Shown: positions 22,001-30,095, numbered from the stretch's first letter. The stretch: 64,000 nucleotides of DNA from Cyrtodaria siliqua (GCA_037043455.1 JAWPHD010001282.1:186001-250000); one strand, 5' to 3'. Translations and numbers: made by a program. Notes: generated from the sequence alone by a model not told the origin.

Positions 22001-24365
22001 AATTTTATAAACATATAGGCGCGAGCCTGCCTAATCTTTAGAAAAAATAAAAAGTTCACAAAGTGGAATAAAATTGGAATGGGGAGGGTATTTTCATATT
22101 CATGTATGTCTTTCTATAAAACTGAAATATAGGTCAGAAAAACGCACCTTATGCATTCTAACCAGCCCCCGTCCCCACTTTGATCAGTTAAATATCGGGC
22201 CTATGCTGTCAGTTGGGCCTAGCTACGTCACTGAAGGTAAAGGAAAACCAGAGAGTATTTGTCAAGGTTTGTTTCTGTAATATTTATATACAGGTACTGA
22301 GACAGAAGAAACTCAAGCGACTGTATCTTTCTGCAAGAAATAGTCTTATTTATTTCCAGTATTATACATTCAAATCATTCAAATGTATTCAAATTAGTGT
22401 CTGAAAAAGCAGGGCACTCGCATCCTTTATAATGAAGATCATGTTGAGGTCAATATGTTGTGGTGGAGGAATGACCACCCACATTTCCTTGGGTATAACC
22501 AGTACTCAACCTTCACAAGGGAACATACATCTAATTAGGATCCGAAGTCCCACCCCCCGCACACCCTCCCCCCACCCGGCATAACTGCGCGAATCATAGT
22601 TATAGTCTGTACCTCCCATACAGCTATGATGCGGCCTATGGAAAATACCATAGAGCTGTGACGCGGCCTATAGAAAATACCATAGAACTATGACGCGGCC
22701 TATGGAAACTACCGTAGAGCTGTGACGCGGCCTATAGAAATACCATAGTGGAAACTACCATAGAGCTGTGACGCGGCCTATAGAAAATACCATAGAACTA
22801 TGACGCGGCCTATGGAAACTACCATAGAGCTGTGACGCGGCCTATAGAAAATACCATAGAACTATGACGCGACCTATGGAAACTACCATAGAGCTGTGAC
22901 GCGGCCTATAGTAAATACAGAGAGCTATGACGCAGCCTGTGGAAAATACCATAGAGCTATGGCGCGGCCTATGGAAAATACCATAGAGCTGTGACGTGGC
23001 CTATAGAAAATACCATAGAACTGTGACGCGGCCTATGGAAACTACCATAGAGCTGTGACGCGGCCTATAGAAAATACACAGAGCTATGACGCGGCCTATG
23101 GAAAATACCATAGAGCTATGACGCGGCCTATACAACTATCATAGTGCTATGACGCTGCCTATAGAGAATACCATAGGGCTATGACGCGGCCTATAGAAAA
23201 TATAGACAGGTGTGCGACACGAGACCAGGCAGGTTAAAGTTTTATGAAAGTGGGCATAATTCTGACAAAATGAAAGTCAGAGTTATTGGACATCCTCACG
23301 TATTGCCTGCTAAACCTGTATTGCCACACGTTCATGTAAAACGAAACGCGTAAGATAAAGATATCACGCAGATATAATCATTGTTTTGTAACGACTGTAC
23401 GTCTTCAGTCATGCTTTTGTTTTCCTTTCGAAATATCTCGCTCGTTTAAACCTACGTTCCATATACGAGTATTTCAAAAGTTTTATTCATGAAGGTGTGG
23501 TATTTAAGTCTATTGAAATACAATAGGTTTTGTATGCAGGAATCACGTGAAATCTCCCCGGAAAGGGATGATGGAGTGATGAGGGTGAAAATAAAGACAC
23601 ACAAAATAAATATAAATAAATAGATCAATAGGATATTAAATATATATTATAAACTGAATCAAGACCACGCAAAGATGTGTCTTCACTTTAGGACACACGT
23701 TAAATAGACCAAAAATAAATTATACATCAAGGGAACGTAACATTACGAAAGAGATTATAAAATATATATTTTAATATTAAATAAATAGTAACTCTTCTTC
23801 AAATTTTCGAACACTTGTTCTTTTTATAGGGTGATTTTTTTTTTCAATTCTTTTTTTTAAATTGTAGCGTTAAACATTTTGGTGTAATATTAAATCAGTC
23901 GGACGTTTTTCAAAATTGCGATATTGTTATTTACCACTAGAACATTAACTTCCTTTCATACATTATTTATACATTATATAAACACGTCAAACTCATTTTT
24001 GCTAAAAAAAAAATGCGCCCTAAGCAATACGGTTATGAGTCACTTGTCAGGTAATCAGCCATCATAAAACCTAGAACTACAGGATACAACTAATGAAAGG
24101 GACATGTTCATAAAGTGCATGTATTCTAAGTTTGGTAATGTTTTAATCAATGGGGGACCCGCGGCCTTGTCAGAACAGGTCAATGGTTAAGTATAACTTT
24201 CGCTGCTTGCTTCTTCTATATAATGGTTTTATTTTATTTCAGGATAGCACATTAATGCACGTGAAAACACAGACATGTGTAACTGCAGAGGACGACGAAT
24301 CGACACTTCGCCTACAGCCGTGTTCTGAGGACATGAACCAGCAATGGGACTGGTCAATGCTGTGA
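3909..24365 (+). CDS. Polypeptide GalNAc-transferase, C-terminal portion, 8 exons (5' part missing)
   Basis: Joined exons 3909-4073, 4425-4644, 5236-5353, 5556-5735, 7457-7588, 8433-8522, 20094-20231 and 24243-24365 read through in one frame for 387 residues and end in TGA. All visible junctions are AG/GT and phases match. The family starts mucin-type O-glycosylation by moving GalNAc from UDP-GalNAc to Ser/Thr in the Golgi. Numbered from the first whole codon, the metal-binding DxH is D47-C-H49, the WGxE motif is W157 to E160, and the HxxR motif is H185/R188. A ricin-B lectin domain follows from about residue 275, ending with a QQW motif. Divergent points are WGSEQ where WGGEN is usual, GLMMAR where GLxRxR is usual, and QGMM where AGGLF is usual. 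The cytoplasmic tail, membrane anchor and first catalytic segment are not seen. Intron 6 is unusually long (11.6 kb) and, like intron 7, is full of repeats and antisense tRNA genes. Confidence 0.85.
4425..4644 (+). CDS. GalNAc-transferase exon, mid-catalytic region
   Basis: It runs from acceptor TTAG to donor GTAAGT. It starts with WSQPLLNRMLEEPR, the counterpart of the family's WLxPLLxRI segment, and ends with THPL plus two bases of a Pro codon. The middle is much diverged from the typical I-D-x-x-x-F-x-Y region. Confidence 0.8.
4927..5180. repeat. 16 bp tandem repeat, about 16 copies, in an intron
   Basis: The unit is ATTGAATTAAACAATC. Most copies are identical, and a few have ATTGG in place of ATTGA, recurring every few units, so the array has spread partly in multi-unit blocks. 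It fills much of the intron between the exons at 4425 and 5236. Confidence 0.9.
5236..5353 (+). CDS. GalNAc-transferase exon with WGxE motif
   Basis: It runs from acceptor TGCAG to donor GTATTT. It encodes QGMMIVMNKSWFQQLGGFDP and then IWGSEQTELSIK, matching the family block GGLFVIDKxWFxxLGxYDxxM and WGGENxELSF. Glu of WGxE is kept while the following Asn is Gln. Confidence 0.85.
5556..5735 (+). CDS. GalNAc-transferase exon with CGG and HxxR motifs
   Basis: It runs from acceptor CTTCAG to donor GTAGCA, exactly 60 codons. It starts VWTCGGTVEMMPCSFVAHMY and contains RLAEVWLDEHKQ, matching the family's VWxCGGxLExxPCSxVGHxFR and AEVWMDEYK. An unspliced reading stops at 5763, but phase-0 splicing at 5735 joins the next exon in frame, so the spliced form is preferred. 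Confidence 0.85.
5763..5935 (+). mobile_element. tRNA-derived SINE-like element
   Basis: A degenerate tRNA head (GGCTCAGTTTATAGCA, then B box GGTTCAATCC at 5811-5820) is followed by a tail with GGCAAGACACTTTCTCATA, a motif typical of invertebrate SINE bodies. It sits in the intron directly after the exon ending at 5735. Confidence 0.55.
5931..6085. repeat. 50 bp tandem repeat, three copies
   Basis: The unit starts ATCCTTCTCCTKTCGCTAGT and ends GATTCCTATAT. Two copies are 50 bp and the third is 51 bp with a few changes. It follows the SINE-like element directly and may be a local amplification of its tail. Confidence 0.8.
6310..7300. repeat. ~160 bp tandem repeat (GGGCCATAACTC family), partial array
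   Basis: Four to five imperfect units carry CAAAATATAGCATTTTTAAC, GGGCCATAACTCCGCTGTTAC, CTGGTTTTCAAACTTG and TGGTAAAGATC in fixed order. The same family forms the array at 49500-50640 and occurs in parts near 14870, 16260 and 47140. The motif is widespread in bivalve genomes. It ends with a GGACGACGGAC run at 7240-7290. Short ORFs across it are accidental. Confidence 0.75.
7457..7588 (+). CDS. GalNAc-transferase exon, end of catalytic domain / linker
   Basis: It runs from acceptor CTTCAG to donor GTAAGT, exactly 44 codons. It encodes DVSDRKRIRKENNCKPFQTF, matching the family segment D-x-x-x-R-x-x-LRxxLxCKPFxWY. This joins the catalytic domain to the lectin domain. Confidence 0.85.
7692..8162 (-). 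mobile_element. CTGAAAGG-family MITE, inverted copy
   Basis: The ends are inverted (TACTGAAGCGAAAAAGAAGCG at the left, complement ending CGTTTCATTTTCGTTTCAGTA at the right). The interior is the reverse complement of the copies at 19071, 37512 and 51577. It is more diverged than those and lies in the intron between exons 7457 and 8433. ORFs read in both directions through it are not genes. Confidence 0.75.
8433..8522 (+). CDS. GalNAc-transferase exon, first lectin repeat
   Basis: It runs from acceptor TTTTCTACAG to donor GTATGT, 30 codons. It encodes LKTNKCFDATPEQ and ends YWCHGETFQ, the alpha repeat of the ricin-B lectin domain (C-L-D then hydrophobic-x-x-C-H-G). The next exon (20094) is 11.6 kb away. 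Confidence 0.8.
8584..9537. mobile_element. ~950 bp element with inverted GAGCTCC-rich ends
   Basis: The left end (8584-8720) and right end (9340-9537) are inverted relatives: CGGATAGAGCT and AGCTACCTGG at the left, CCAGGTAGCTCTATCCG at the right, with GCTTTATTCG motifs inside both. Between them lies a 230 bp block also found at 10416-10644. No transposase was recognised. Confidence 0.55.
8807..9037 (+). repeat. Dispersed 230 bp block, copy 1
   Basis: It is nearly identical to 10416-10644, from AAAATCCTTGTTTTG to CAATGTATACCAAAGG. The two copies are about 1.6 kb apart in the same intron. Small ORFs in it are shared by both copies but match nothing I know. Confidence 0.85.
9733..9757 (-). ncRNA. 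Hammerhead-ribozyme-like core motif (candidate)
   Basis: On the minus strand the sequence reads CTGATGA, then GGTT-GTCA-AGCC (four base pairs with a tetraloop), then GAAAC, followed by GTTAACAA pairing with TTGTTAAT. This resembles the hammerhead core CUGAUGA-stem II-GAAA-stem III found in Penelope-like and retrozyme elements. An unpaired A before stem II, and no convincing stem I, argue for a decayed copy or chance. Confidence 0.25.
10416..10644 (+). repeat. Dispersed 230 bp block, copy 2
   Basis: This is a near-identical copy of 8807-9037. It is followed at 10680-10725 by a GCC-type trinucleotide run (GCCGCCGCCGCCGAC). Sequence at 10090-10260 is related to 33505-33680, so several dispersed elements overlap here. 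Confidence 0.85.
11051..11121 (-). tRNA. tRNA-Gly(GCC)
   Basis: The minus strand gives a 71 nt tRNA with D arm GTTCAGTGGTAGAAT, anticodon loop CTGCCAC (anticodon GCC) and T arm GGGTTCGATTCCC. The A box TGGTTCAGTGG and B box are intact. A TTTT stop for Pol III lies a few bases downstream (AAAA at 11042-11045 on the plus strand). One mismatch (G6-A) in the acceptor stem sets it apart from the other copies, so it may be slightly impaired. Confidence 0.8.
11400..11600. repeat. Low-complexity A-rich / G-rich / T-rich tract
   Basis: Runs of AAAATAAAA, GGTGGAGGCGGGGGTGGGGG and TTTTCTTTTC follow one another. A lysine-rich ORF on the minus strand here is a composition artefact. Confidence 0.8.
11640..13624. 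other. Intron sequence without a recognised gene
   Basis: AT-rich. A 91-codon open frame at 12438-12713 has a composition like the surroundings and matches nothing I recognise. A short hairpin-like repeat lies near 12190-12330 (GACATGCATT twice). I see no RNA gene. Confidence 0.5.
13625..13695 (-). tRNA. tRNA-Gly(GCC)
   Basis: A complete 71 nt tRNA on the minus strand with a fully paired acceptor stem GCATCGG/CCGATGC, anticodon GCC, perfect A and B boxes, and TTTT downstream (AAAA at 13615-13618 on the plus strand). It lies in intron 6 of the GalNAc-transferase gene, antisense to it. Confidence 0.92.
14707..14777 (-). tRNA. tRNA-Gly(GCC)
   Basis: A complete 71 nt tRNA on the minus strand with acceptor GCATCGG/CCGATGC, anticodon GCC, intact A and B boxes and a TTTT terminator a few bases downstream (AAAA at 14699-14702). 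It is the first good copy within the ~1.3 kb tandem units. Confidence 0.92.
15223..15295 (-). pseudogene. Degenerate tRNA-Gly(GCC)
   Basis: The acceptor stem is kept, but the D loop has two extra bases (ACTGGGTTAGAAT), the T loop reads TTTGATT in place of TTCGATT, and the T stem is mismatched. These changes break the B box. It is likely a pseudogene and is repeated in the next unit at 16507. Confidence 0.75.
16117..16187 (-). tRNA. tRNA-Gly(GCC)
   Basis: A complete minus-strand tRNA identical in its body to those at 13625 and 14707, with Pol III boxes and a TTTT downstream (AAAA at 16108-16111). It is the good copy of the second tandem unit. Confidence 0.92.
16507..16579 (-). pseudogene. Degenerate tRNA-Gly(GCC)
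   Basis: It is the second-unit copy of 15223-15295 with the same D-loop insertion and altered T loop. A further change at the 5' acceptor end (GTATCGG on the minus strand) breaks a base pair. Confidence 0.75.
17358..17425 (-). pseudogene. tRNA-Gly(GCC) with 3 nt deletion
   Basis: It matches the good copies except for a 3 nt loss in the 5' side of the anticodon stem (plus strand GGCAGGGCATTC against GGCAGGCGAGCATTC). The stem can no longer form properly although both promoter boxes remain, so it is probably transcribed but not a working tRNA. Confidence 0.75.
17631..18179. repeat. 549 bp tandem duplication, copy 1
   Basis: It runs from CTCAAGTAAAGCG to AGTTCCGATTAAAAAA and is followed at once by copy 2. 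By eye there are about three substitutions plus small indels at the end. A 92-codon ORF in both copies (17684 and 18233) is not recognised. Confidence 0.9.
18180..18719. repeat. 549 bp tandem duplication, copy 2
   Basis: It is more than 99% identical to copy 1, so the duplication is recent. Its right part (from TTCTTGCATACCGG) and the following sequence to about 18800 are related to the element at 60006-60310. Inverted motifs (TAGGGAATTCCAACCC and GGGTTGGAATTCCCTA) flank its end. Confidence 0.9.
18870..19790 (+). repeat. Segment duplicated at 51360-52330
   Basis: The same order of sequences (AGCGTATTTCTGTTGAATGAGAA, the CTGAAAGG MITE, then GAACGCTTTACTACA and CCATTAATAATGCATGCGAACGC) occurs at 51360-52330. 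The MITE was therefore present before this part of intron 6 was copied. Confidence 0.85.
19071..19531 (+). mobile_element. CTGAAAGG-family MITE, full copy
   Basis: The ends TACTGAAAGGAAAAAGAAACG and its inverted counterpart CGTTTCTTTTTCCTTTCAGTA enclose about 460 bp of non-coding sequence. TA at both borders fits a TA target, as in Tc1/mariner-type elements. This copy and 51577-52028 descend from one insertion. Confidence 0.85.
20094..20231 (+). CDS. GalNAc-transferase exon, second lectin repeat
   Basis: It runs from acceptor TTTATTTCAG to donor GTTTGG, exactly 46 codons in phase with 8522 and 24243. It encodes RVRFLEKCLVPGKNNTLMF and ends AVWQYGK, the beta repeat of the ricin-B lectin domain (CLx then QxW-like end). 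The 48 bp satellite starts directly at its donor site and its units resemble the exon end plus donor. A partial copy of this exon lies at 52435-52509. Confidence 0.8.
20220..20607 (+). repeat. 48 bp satellite, 8 units (locus 1)
   Basis: The unit is of the form ATGGCAATGGTTGGTATTAT then AATGTATAACCAGCAATGTGACGGGTAT. The first unit overlaps the last bases of the exon at 20094-20231 and its donor. It ends at GGGTAGATGGGATAATCAAG, the linker shared by all three loci. The 120-codon ORF here is periodic satellite, not a gene. Confidence 0.9.
20650..20715 (+). repeat. tRNA-like 64 bp unit, single copy (locus 1)
   Basis: It carries A box TGGTCTAGTGG and B box GGTTCAAACCC at tRNA-like spacing. The flanks GATCGCG and GGGTC do not form a proper acceptor stem, so I call it tRNA-like and not a tRNA. 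It is preceded by the linker ATTATGTCTGCGAAGAGATC and followed by TACTTCATAAACATACTACT, the same borders as at the other two loci. Confidence 0.8.
20766..20935. repeat. 41 bp tandem repeat, about 4 copies
   Basis: The unit AGCATAATACATCTAGCTAT plus AGGACTGATCGGTCCGGTGTC repeats four times here but only once at the matching place in copy B (32912-32965). It is therefore a repeat-number difference that arose after, or was lost since, the segmental duplication. Confidence 0.85.
21303..21675. mobile_element. Two tandem TIR elements (MITE dimer)
   Basis: Units 21303-21486 and 21491-21675 each begin AACATGTCGCCAGT and end with the inverted form ACTGGCG(A/T)CA(C/T)GTT. The site is flanked by AATT on both sides and the units are separated by AATA. 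Copy B has the uninterrupted site (AATACAATTGGCTGG near 33776), so AATT is the likely 4 bp target duplication. There is no transposase. Confidence 0.85.
21743..21813 (-). tRNA. tRNA-Gly(GCC)
   Basis: A complete minus-strand tRNA with anticodon GCC and good acceptor and anticodon stems. One T-stem pair is G-U in place of G-C (plus strand CCGGAAATCG). TTTT lies a few bases downstream. Its partner in copy B is 33854-33924. It lies in intron 7, antisense to the host gene. Confidence 0.9.
22615..23205. repeat. 32 bp minisatellite, about 18 copies (copy A)
   Basis: The unit is CATAGAGCTRTGACGCGGCC TATRGAAAATAC. Two sub-forms (TATAGAAAATAC and TATGGAAACTAC) alternate through part of the array, showing amplification as ~64 bp dimers. 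Copy B has about 10-11 units at 35092-35435. Each unit has two or three CpGs. Confidence 0.9.
23205..24242. other. Intron 7, right part
   Basis: AT-rich intron sequence shared with 35435-36498 of copy B. No gene was recognised. It ends in the acceptor TTTTATTTCAG at 24232-24242. Confidence 0.6.
24243..24365 (+). CDS. GalNAc-transferase last exon, third lectin repeat
   Basis: It runs from acceptor TTTATTTCAG to TGA at 24363-24365, 40 codons plus stop. It encodes STLMHVKTQTCVTAEDDEST and ends EDMNQQWDWSML, the gamma lectin repeat with QQW motif near the C terminus as in the family. Its copy in B (36499-36605) is frameshifted. Confidence 0.85.
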   Translation, partial: DSTLMHVKTQTCVTAEDDESTLRLQPCSEDMNQQWDWSML

Positions 24366-26740
24366 TGGACATGATGGAATACAGTGATTTATAATTAAGA
24401 CAGCTTTATCGTCAAAAATGTTAATTAGTCGAAATTGTCGAATTGTTCGTTTCGACAAATGATAAATTATCAGATCGCGAGAGTTAGTTTTAACACTGTT
24501 TTCCATTAGTGGCAATATGTATACATGTATCAAAACATAAGTATATTTGAATATAGAAGCGAAACAGAAATGGAGAAAAGCAAAATAGTAAATGAATGGA
24601 GAAAATACAAAAAAGAAGAGCTCAGTAATTGATTATTTGATTCTTTAATTGATAAGTTGATTGATTATTGGATTTACACCAGTATGTGATTGGTTGATTG
24701 ATTGATTGATTGGATACTCGTCATATTTTACGAGCATGAAGAGATGAATGATTATATTAATATATAAATGAAAATATGCATTAATAAACATTTTGAACTA
24801 GCGTTATGCATACAATTGATTGAAGGGAAATGACCCTATCATGTCGTGCTTTGGGATGACACGCGAGTAATGTTATCTTAGTCCCATAACATATTGAATA
24901 ACAATAATTATTGTATTTTCATCGATGAAAGATTGGGATTTCTCAGTGAAAGAATATTCATAATCACTACATATTATTAACTAACTCCAAGCACAAAAAT
25001 AACTAACTGTGACGCTGAGTTATGACGTCAATAATGTGGTGCTGACGTATAGAGGAAAACATCCATGAATTATTGACATTATGTATTAAAGGGACACAAG
25101 CTAACTTTGAAATTGTTATCAAAATTAATATTAGCATCCCGATATCATGTTAACCATAAACATGCTTGCATATAGTTAAATAAAAGTATTAGTTTTCGTT
25201 TTTCGTTGTCATTCCACCTGAGGTTTATATATATAATTGGTAGTGCAATATATTTGACAGTCGGTAATATGCAAATACAATTCAATTATTTTATTCAGCA
25301 TAAACATCATACATTGAATTGAATTAATGATTTGCAAATATGAAAGTTATTTAGAAATAATTGAAGTCACTCGAACATTTCGATAATACAAACAATGTGA
25401 TTAGTTAAAGGCCAATCATATGATCAATTAAAGCTACATTCATTTTTCAATGAACTGTACAAAGAACTACTTTCATCCGCCATTCATAGAGTGCAATAAA
25501 ACAACAGCAACCTGTATTTATTCTAATAATTTGTTTCACTAAATTAAGAAAATAAGTACTTTTAGGATAGTAATTGCAATTATAAGGGTTTAATGTTTTT
25601 TTTATCTGCGTTCATCGGAAAATAACTGCAATTGTCTCATCACACAGTTTAACATAATGCCCTTTTAAAGGAATCAAGATTGCCGCGTTTCCCTTCAATC
25701 ATTGTTAATGTTAATGAACTGTACATTTGCCGCTATTGTGGATCATTATGGTGAAAATATTGGATATCAAATTGGTAAACTACAATTACATGTATGGAAG
25801 GGTTGACACGTGAGTTAGCCGCATTGCATTGATTTTAATATATTAAAGGGACAATGTCCGTAACTTTTACTTATAAAACACACACTAATTACGTTCACAA
25901 ACATTACACACTAAACGTTATTGAATATTTACTAATTAAAAGCAAGATTGGTACAAAAATGTACCGCTTCGTGCGTTTGAACTAAAATTACTCTCGCGTG
26001 TAATAATAGTGAGCGCGCAATAGTCGATGTTGCTCCCAACTGAGCTGAACGGGCATGATAGTCACGGGATCAGCAGAAAGGGGAAATAGGTCCCACATTA
26101 TTTACAAATAATAATTAAAACTCTTTTTTTTTTTTCAAACTACATACTTCTTTGGGTCTATGCTCATGTTTTCATGTATACATGTCACTGAATAAAAGTC
26201 AGACAGTTATTTGGTCATGCTCAAGTTATGCTCAATATCTGCTTACTTACGGACAGTGTCCCTTTAACATAATATCGTATGTTCACATGTATGTAATGTG
26301 TATGTATCATGTAATTACGATTTTAAATGAATAAAAAAAAGAGTCTTGAAATTATATATAATAGTATGTACATATATAAGAGTTTCCTATTTTTAGCGCT
26401 TTACTTTGATGTTTTTCGAAAGGAAAATGAGCAACTTTCTAATTTAAAGATCATATGCACATTAATAAATGAAATAATGATTTTAACAGCCAATGTGAAA
26501 ACACGATTTGATAGGTCTTGTAAAATCAGCGTTACGGATTAACACACATTAACTACCAAAACTACAGAGACCTACGGCGAGAGACCGTGTACGAGATCAA
26601 CGCATCGACGAGACCAGCAACCAACGCGAGAAACGGCCAGGCTAGAGAGATTAATGACAACTCTGCGCAGAACATGCAGCGGATATTCCCGCAGTCTATC
26701 TACCAGCGTAAACTAATGATGGAACTGGTTGCCCTACTGT
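24366..26740. other. Downstream/intergenic region shared with copy B
   Basis: AT-rich sequence collinear with 36606-39780. It includes a GATTGATTGATTGATT run near 24697. At 25248-25262 it has the uninterrupted site for the MITE found in copy B. A 70-codon frame at 26587-26799 lies in a block conserved in B (39605-39780) but not as one open frame, and I do not recognise it. Confidence 0.5.
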
Positions 26741-26742
26741 CA

Positions 26743-28640
26743 GAATATTCCCCCTCTCCCCTCCCCTCATCCCTGCACTCGCCCCAAGGAACTACGTAAG
26801 ACAACGACTTGCTGCCACCAAATTACACCCTAGGGATAATAATTTTCACAATTTACACATTTTCAAATTTACACAATATCAGACTGTCGCAAGATGACCC
26901 TAGTGGTTGGGACTAACTTAGGAAAGAATCAATGTTGGTGACTGCATTTACATACGTTTAATGCAACTTTTAAAATATGTTAAATGTATATACAAATATC
27001 AAAGAAAAACAAGCGAATACACAGATGAAAAATGAAAAATACTGTTCTCATGAACGTATAAGACGTTTGTAGTATTATCACGACTACTGAATACGTCGAC
27101 TGTCTATAGAGGACACTAAAGTGTTGTTGAAGTTACAACAATGTTTATGATCAGTAACGTTACAAAGAATTATGATGCGCGTGACTCGATGAACATGATG
27201 CGCGACTCTTGTCATCAAAGGCCTTCTATAAGGGTTGATGATGCGATGAATAGCCTCCAGCGAGGTTTTCTGATGACGGACCAGACACGTGTCCCGGTGG
27301 TGGTTGCTCTATGAACACCTGACCGTGTTGTCCAGGTACGGGACCGTCTACACCCGCTCATTACGTTATGCGCCGAATCACCTAAAGGGCCTACACACCC
27401 GAAAAGCTTAGCTCCACTCCGGGAGGCTAAGGCTGTACTGATACATACCGTTAGACGTTGGTTCATTAACACAACAGTCTTATACAATCATCGTTACACA
27501 AACAAATCATTATCTAGTAAATATATGTCAGTCTAATTATGATATGTAGCAATGTATACGTATTCTACAACACCATTTATACGCATCGGTATATATACAG
27601 GTATATCATCTCACCGTTAACCGACGCACCTAATATACAACGCTATCAATTTAATCTTGTTTTACTGTTAATGATCAGCTACTATAACTCTATCTAATAC
27701 AGTTAAGTAAAACGTCTCCCCGCGCTTGCAATCAGTACTGTTATTCATTCGATCTTTGGAGATCGCTGAGCCCGATACTTATATTTAGTTATCGGTGGTA
27801 CATTGTCAATTTCTTTTGTTTTCTTACTTAATTTTTGATTCGGTGGTTCCACTACTCCGGCCGATAAAAGGCTGTTGATATTGTTTAACCACTTATAGGA
27901 TATGTTGTCTGCTTTTTAATTTAGTCTTTTGGCTGTTACTTGTGATACGCAGGCTTCATAACCGCTGCTCCCAACTAAATTCCATTATGTTTATTTCGCC
28001 CTTCGGAGCATTTAATTTTATTAGATACCGGGACCATACGCCGTACGACACGAGGAAGCAAATAACTCCATGACCACCGCCGTATGCATGCCATCTTCGG
28101 GATGGTTAAAATTGTGTACTATTGGTTTTATTAATATTGAGTTCTGCTCAACCCGGGGCTTGAGGGCGTGAGCGGTAGCTAGCATATTACACTACCGCTC
28201 ATGAACAGTCTCAATCAAACCGAGACCGCAATATTTCGTATGTGTCGTGCTCGGCTGTTTCCAAAGGTCCATTATCATACTTTTTTTTTTCATATGCTAG
28301 TTGTATCAAGTTAATGTTTGAGAAACATATACAGTTGACCGGATGTAACAAATGTACAATAACATTTCATAAAATATATATACTGACCACATATTGCCTG
28401 CGAATATCACTCTTTCTAAACGACTGCTCGAAGCAAATTTCCCCGTCCACTACTGGAAAATGCACTTTATAACCCAACGTTCCGCCCATACAATCATTTC
28501 CCACGTTCATTCAGTGACACACGTGGCAACAGACGCAATTTTCACATTTACACGAAAGGACACTTAAACAATTGTGCCCTTTAGAGAGATAATTTGTAAA
28601 ATACCTATACTTGTACATGCATTAACCATAACGTACATAT
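26743..28640. other. Copy-A-specific sequence, unrecognised
   Basis: After about 26743 copies A and B no longer align until about 28930. Positions 27190-27490 are more GC-rich and have a 90-codon minus-strand frame with no recognisable domain. The segment from 27960 is an inverted dispersed repeat (separate entry). No gene is claimed. Confidence 0.45.
27960..28238 (-). repeat. Dispersed repeat, inverted relative of 46420-46770
   Basis: The reverse complement matches 46420-46770 over GTCTCGGTTTGATYRGRGAC, CATGARCGGTAGTGTAA, GGCGTATGGTCCC and GAAATAAACAWAATGGAATT. The two copies differ by small indels and substitutions. The identity of the element is unknown; no coding sequence is seen. Confidence 0.75.
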
Positions 28641-30087
28641 ACACTTATTAAACGACCCTCTAACAACGATATAAAAAGTCTCGCTTTCTAATGCCACCTG
28701 AATATATCATGCAAATGATGATATGTTTCAACTGAACAATGGATCAGCATGTGACTGACAGATGTCGTCTTGTTCTTTTATTTGGAATGTTTACAAGAGC
28801 TATGTACGACCAATACGCTTTCGAAGACCATTTTGTTACACAGATCGAAAGGCAACTTTTATCTCGAATCTCATGTATCAACCCATTCCATTCTGTACAT
28901 TTTAATGAAAAAAAGGGTAATATCTCAAACTTTAATATTGCTTTTTGTGTAAAGGTAGAAACAACAGTCGAACGGAAAATGTAGCACTTACGGCTGTAGC
29001 CAACCAAAAAATTACAACAGAAACTATTACAATGGTAATTAAAAACACAGTATGCGATAAAACAAACATAAATGTGTTGACACAGGGTGTAACCTCTTTG
29101 AGTCGGTCAGTGGCTGAAAAGGTCGATCAGTGGCTGAAAGGCCGCTGATTCTTTACACCAGGTTCTATGGTGCACAAAACATAATAAAACGTTAAAATAT
29201 CCCAAGTTAAAATAACCCATTAAGTTGCCAGAAATATTCAACTGATTTGCTATTGACACCATAGTATGTTAAAGTGACACACGGAAATCTTGATTTTTTA
29301 AAAATCTCGGCGTCCCGTTAGTTGTCTTTCATAACCTGCATTAGTTCAATCATTAATACCAATTATTAGAATCGTTTTGACTTACTAATCACTATATATT
29401 ACATTGTATTAATAATGTATATTTAAAATTTGGTAGAATAACGAAGACAATTGAAATCTCAAATTTTATTTAATTATAGGCAAGCAGTTTTAAAGTCAAA
29501 ATGGTAAGATTTATGAATCGAGGTACTAATTTTAATACTGGATATAAAATTTAAGATTGCCATGTGTCCATTTAAAAGAATTTTAGGGGAAAAGGACTCT
29601 TAACCTTAAATGTATAATACAATGAATGTCCTCGTAAACCTTAAGTGTTGTCTGACCCAATTAAGTGTGTCAATTGCTCAACCACCATGAGTTGGGCGTC
29701 TTATTCCAACTTTCTTTTAGTGGTACTTATACTGTAAGGGTTTGAAGAGGTACGAGTTTCCTTTATATCTTACTTTTTTTTTGAAAAATGTTATAGCAGG
29801 CATAATACCAAGCGTAGATCTATGGGATTCTGCACATCCCCAACTAAAATTTGTCATAGGCGATTGTCCATGAATGATCATTATCTGACATCCTGACATT
29901 TAAGTAAATGTGACATTCTGCTATTCCTAATCAGACAGTTTTGTATTTGCGTTAAAAATGCATTACATGCATACTATAATTTCCGAGCACTGTTACCAGT
30001 TATATGTGTGTAGTTGTGGTTTCGGTATGGGTTACCACCTAACGACTTCAATCCGCCTATGTACATGATGTAAGCCATTGAAAAATG
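28640..30087. other. Intergenic sequence upstream of SRCR gene A
   Basis: 28930-29170 is a diverged match to 40640-40830 (GAACRGAAAATGTAGCA and CAGTGGCTGAAAARG motifs). 29480-30087 is a close match to 41850-42459. Overlapping short ORFs on both strands (28739-29148) are not conserved as frames between the copies. No gene was recognised. Confidence 0.5.
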
Positions 30088-30095
30088 TATATATA
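30088..30095 (+). promoter_or_regulatory. TATA box candidate of SRCR gene A
   Basis: TATATATA lies 109 nt upstream of the start codon at 30197, in sequence well conserved in copy B (42460-42467). If used, transcription would start near 30118-30125, leaving a short 5' leader. Confidence 0.5.

Noticed and set aside
26587..26799. 70-codon ORF conserved near 39605-39780 in copy B
   Set aside because: The nucleotide block is shared because of the segmental duplication, but the frame is not maintained in B and no family is recognised.
27215..27487. 90-codon minus-strand ORF in a GC-richer patch
   Set aside because: No domain recognised, absent from copy B, and the opposite strand is also partly open; composition alone can explain it.
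28739..29148. Overlapping ORFs on both strands upstream of the SRCR gene
   Set aside because: Only weakly conserved in B and not as a reading frame; no signal or domain.
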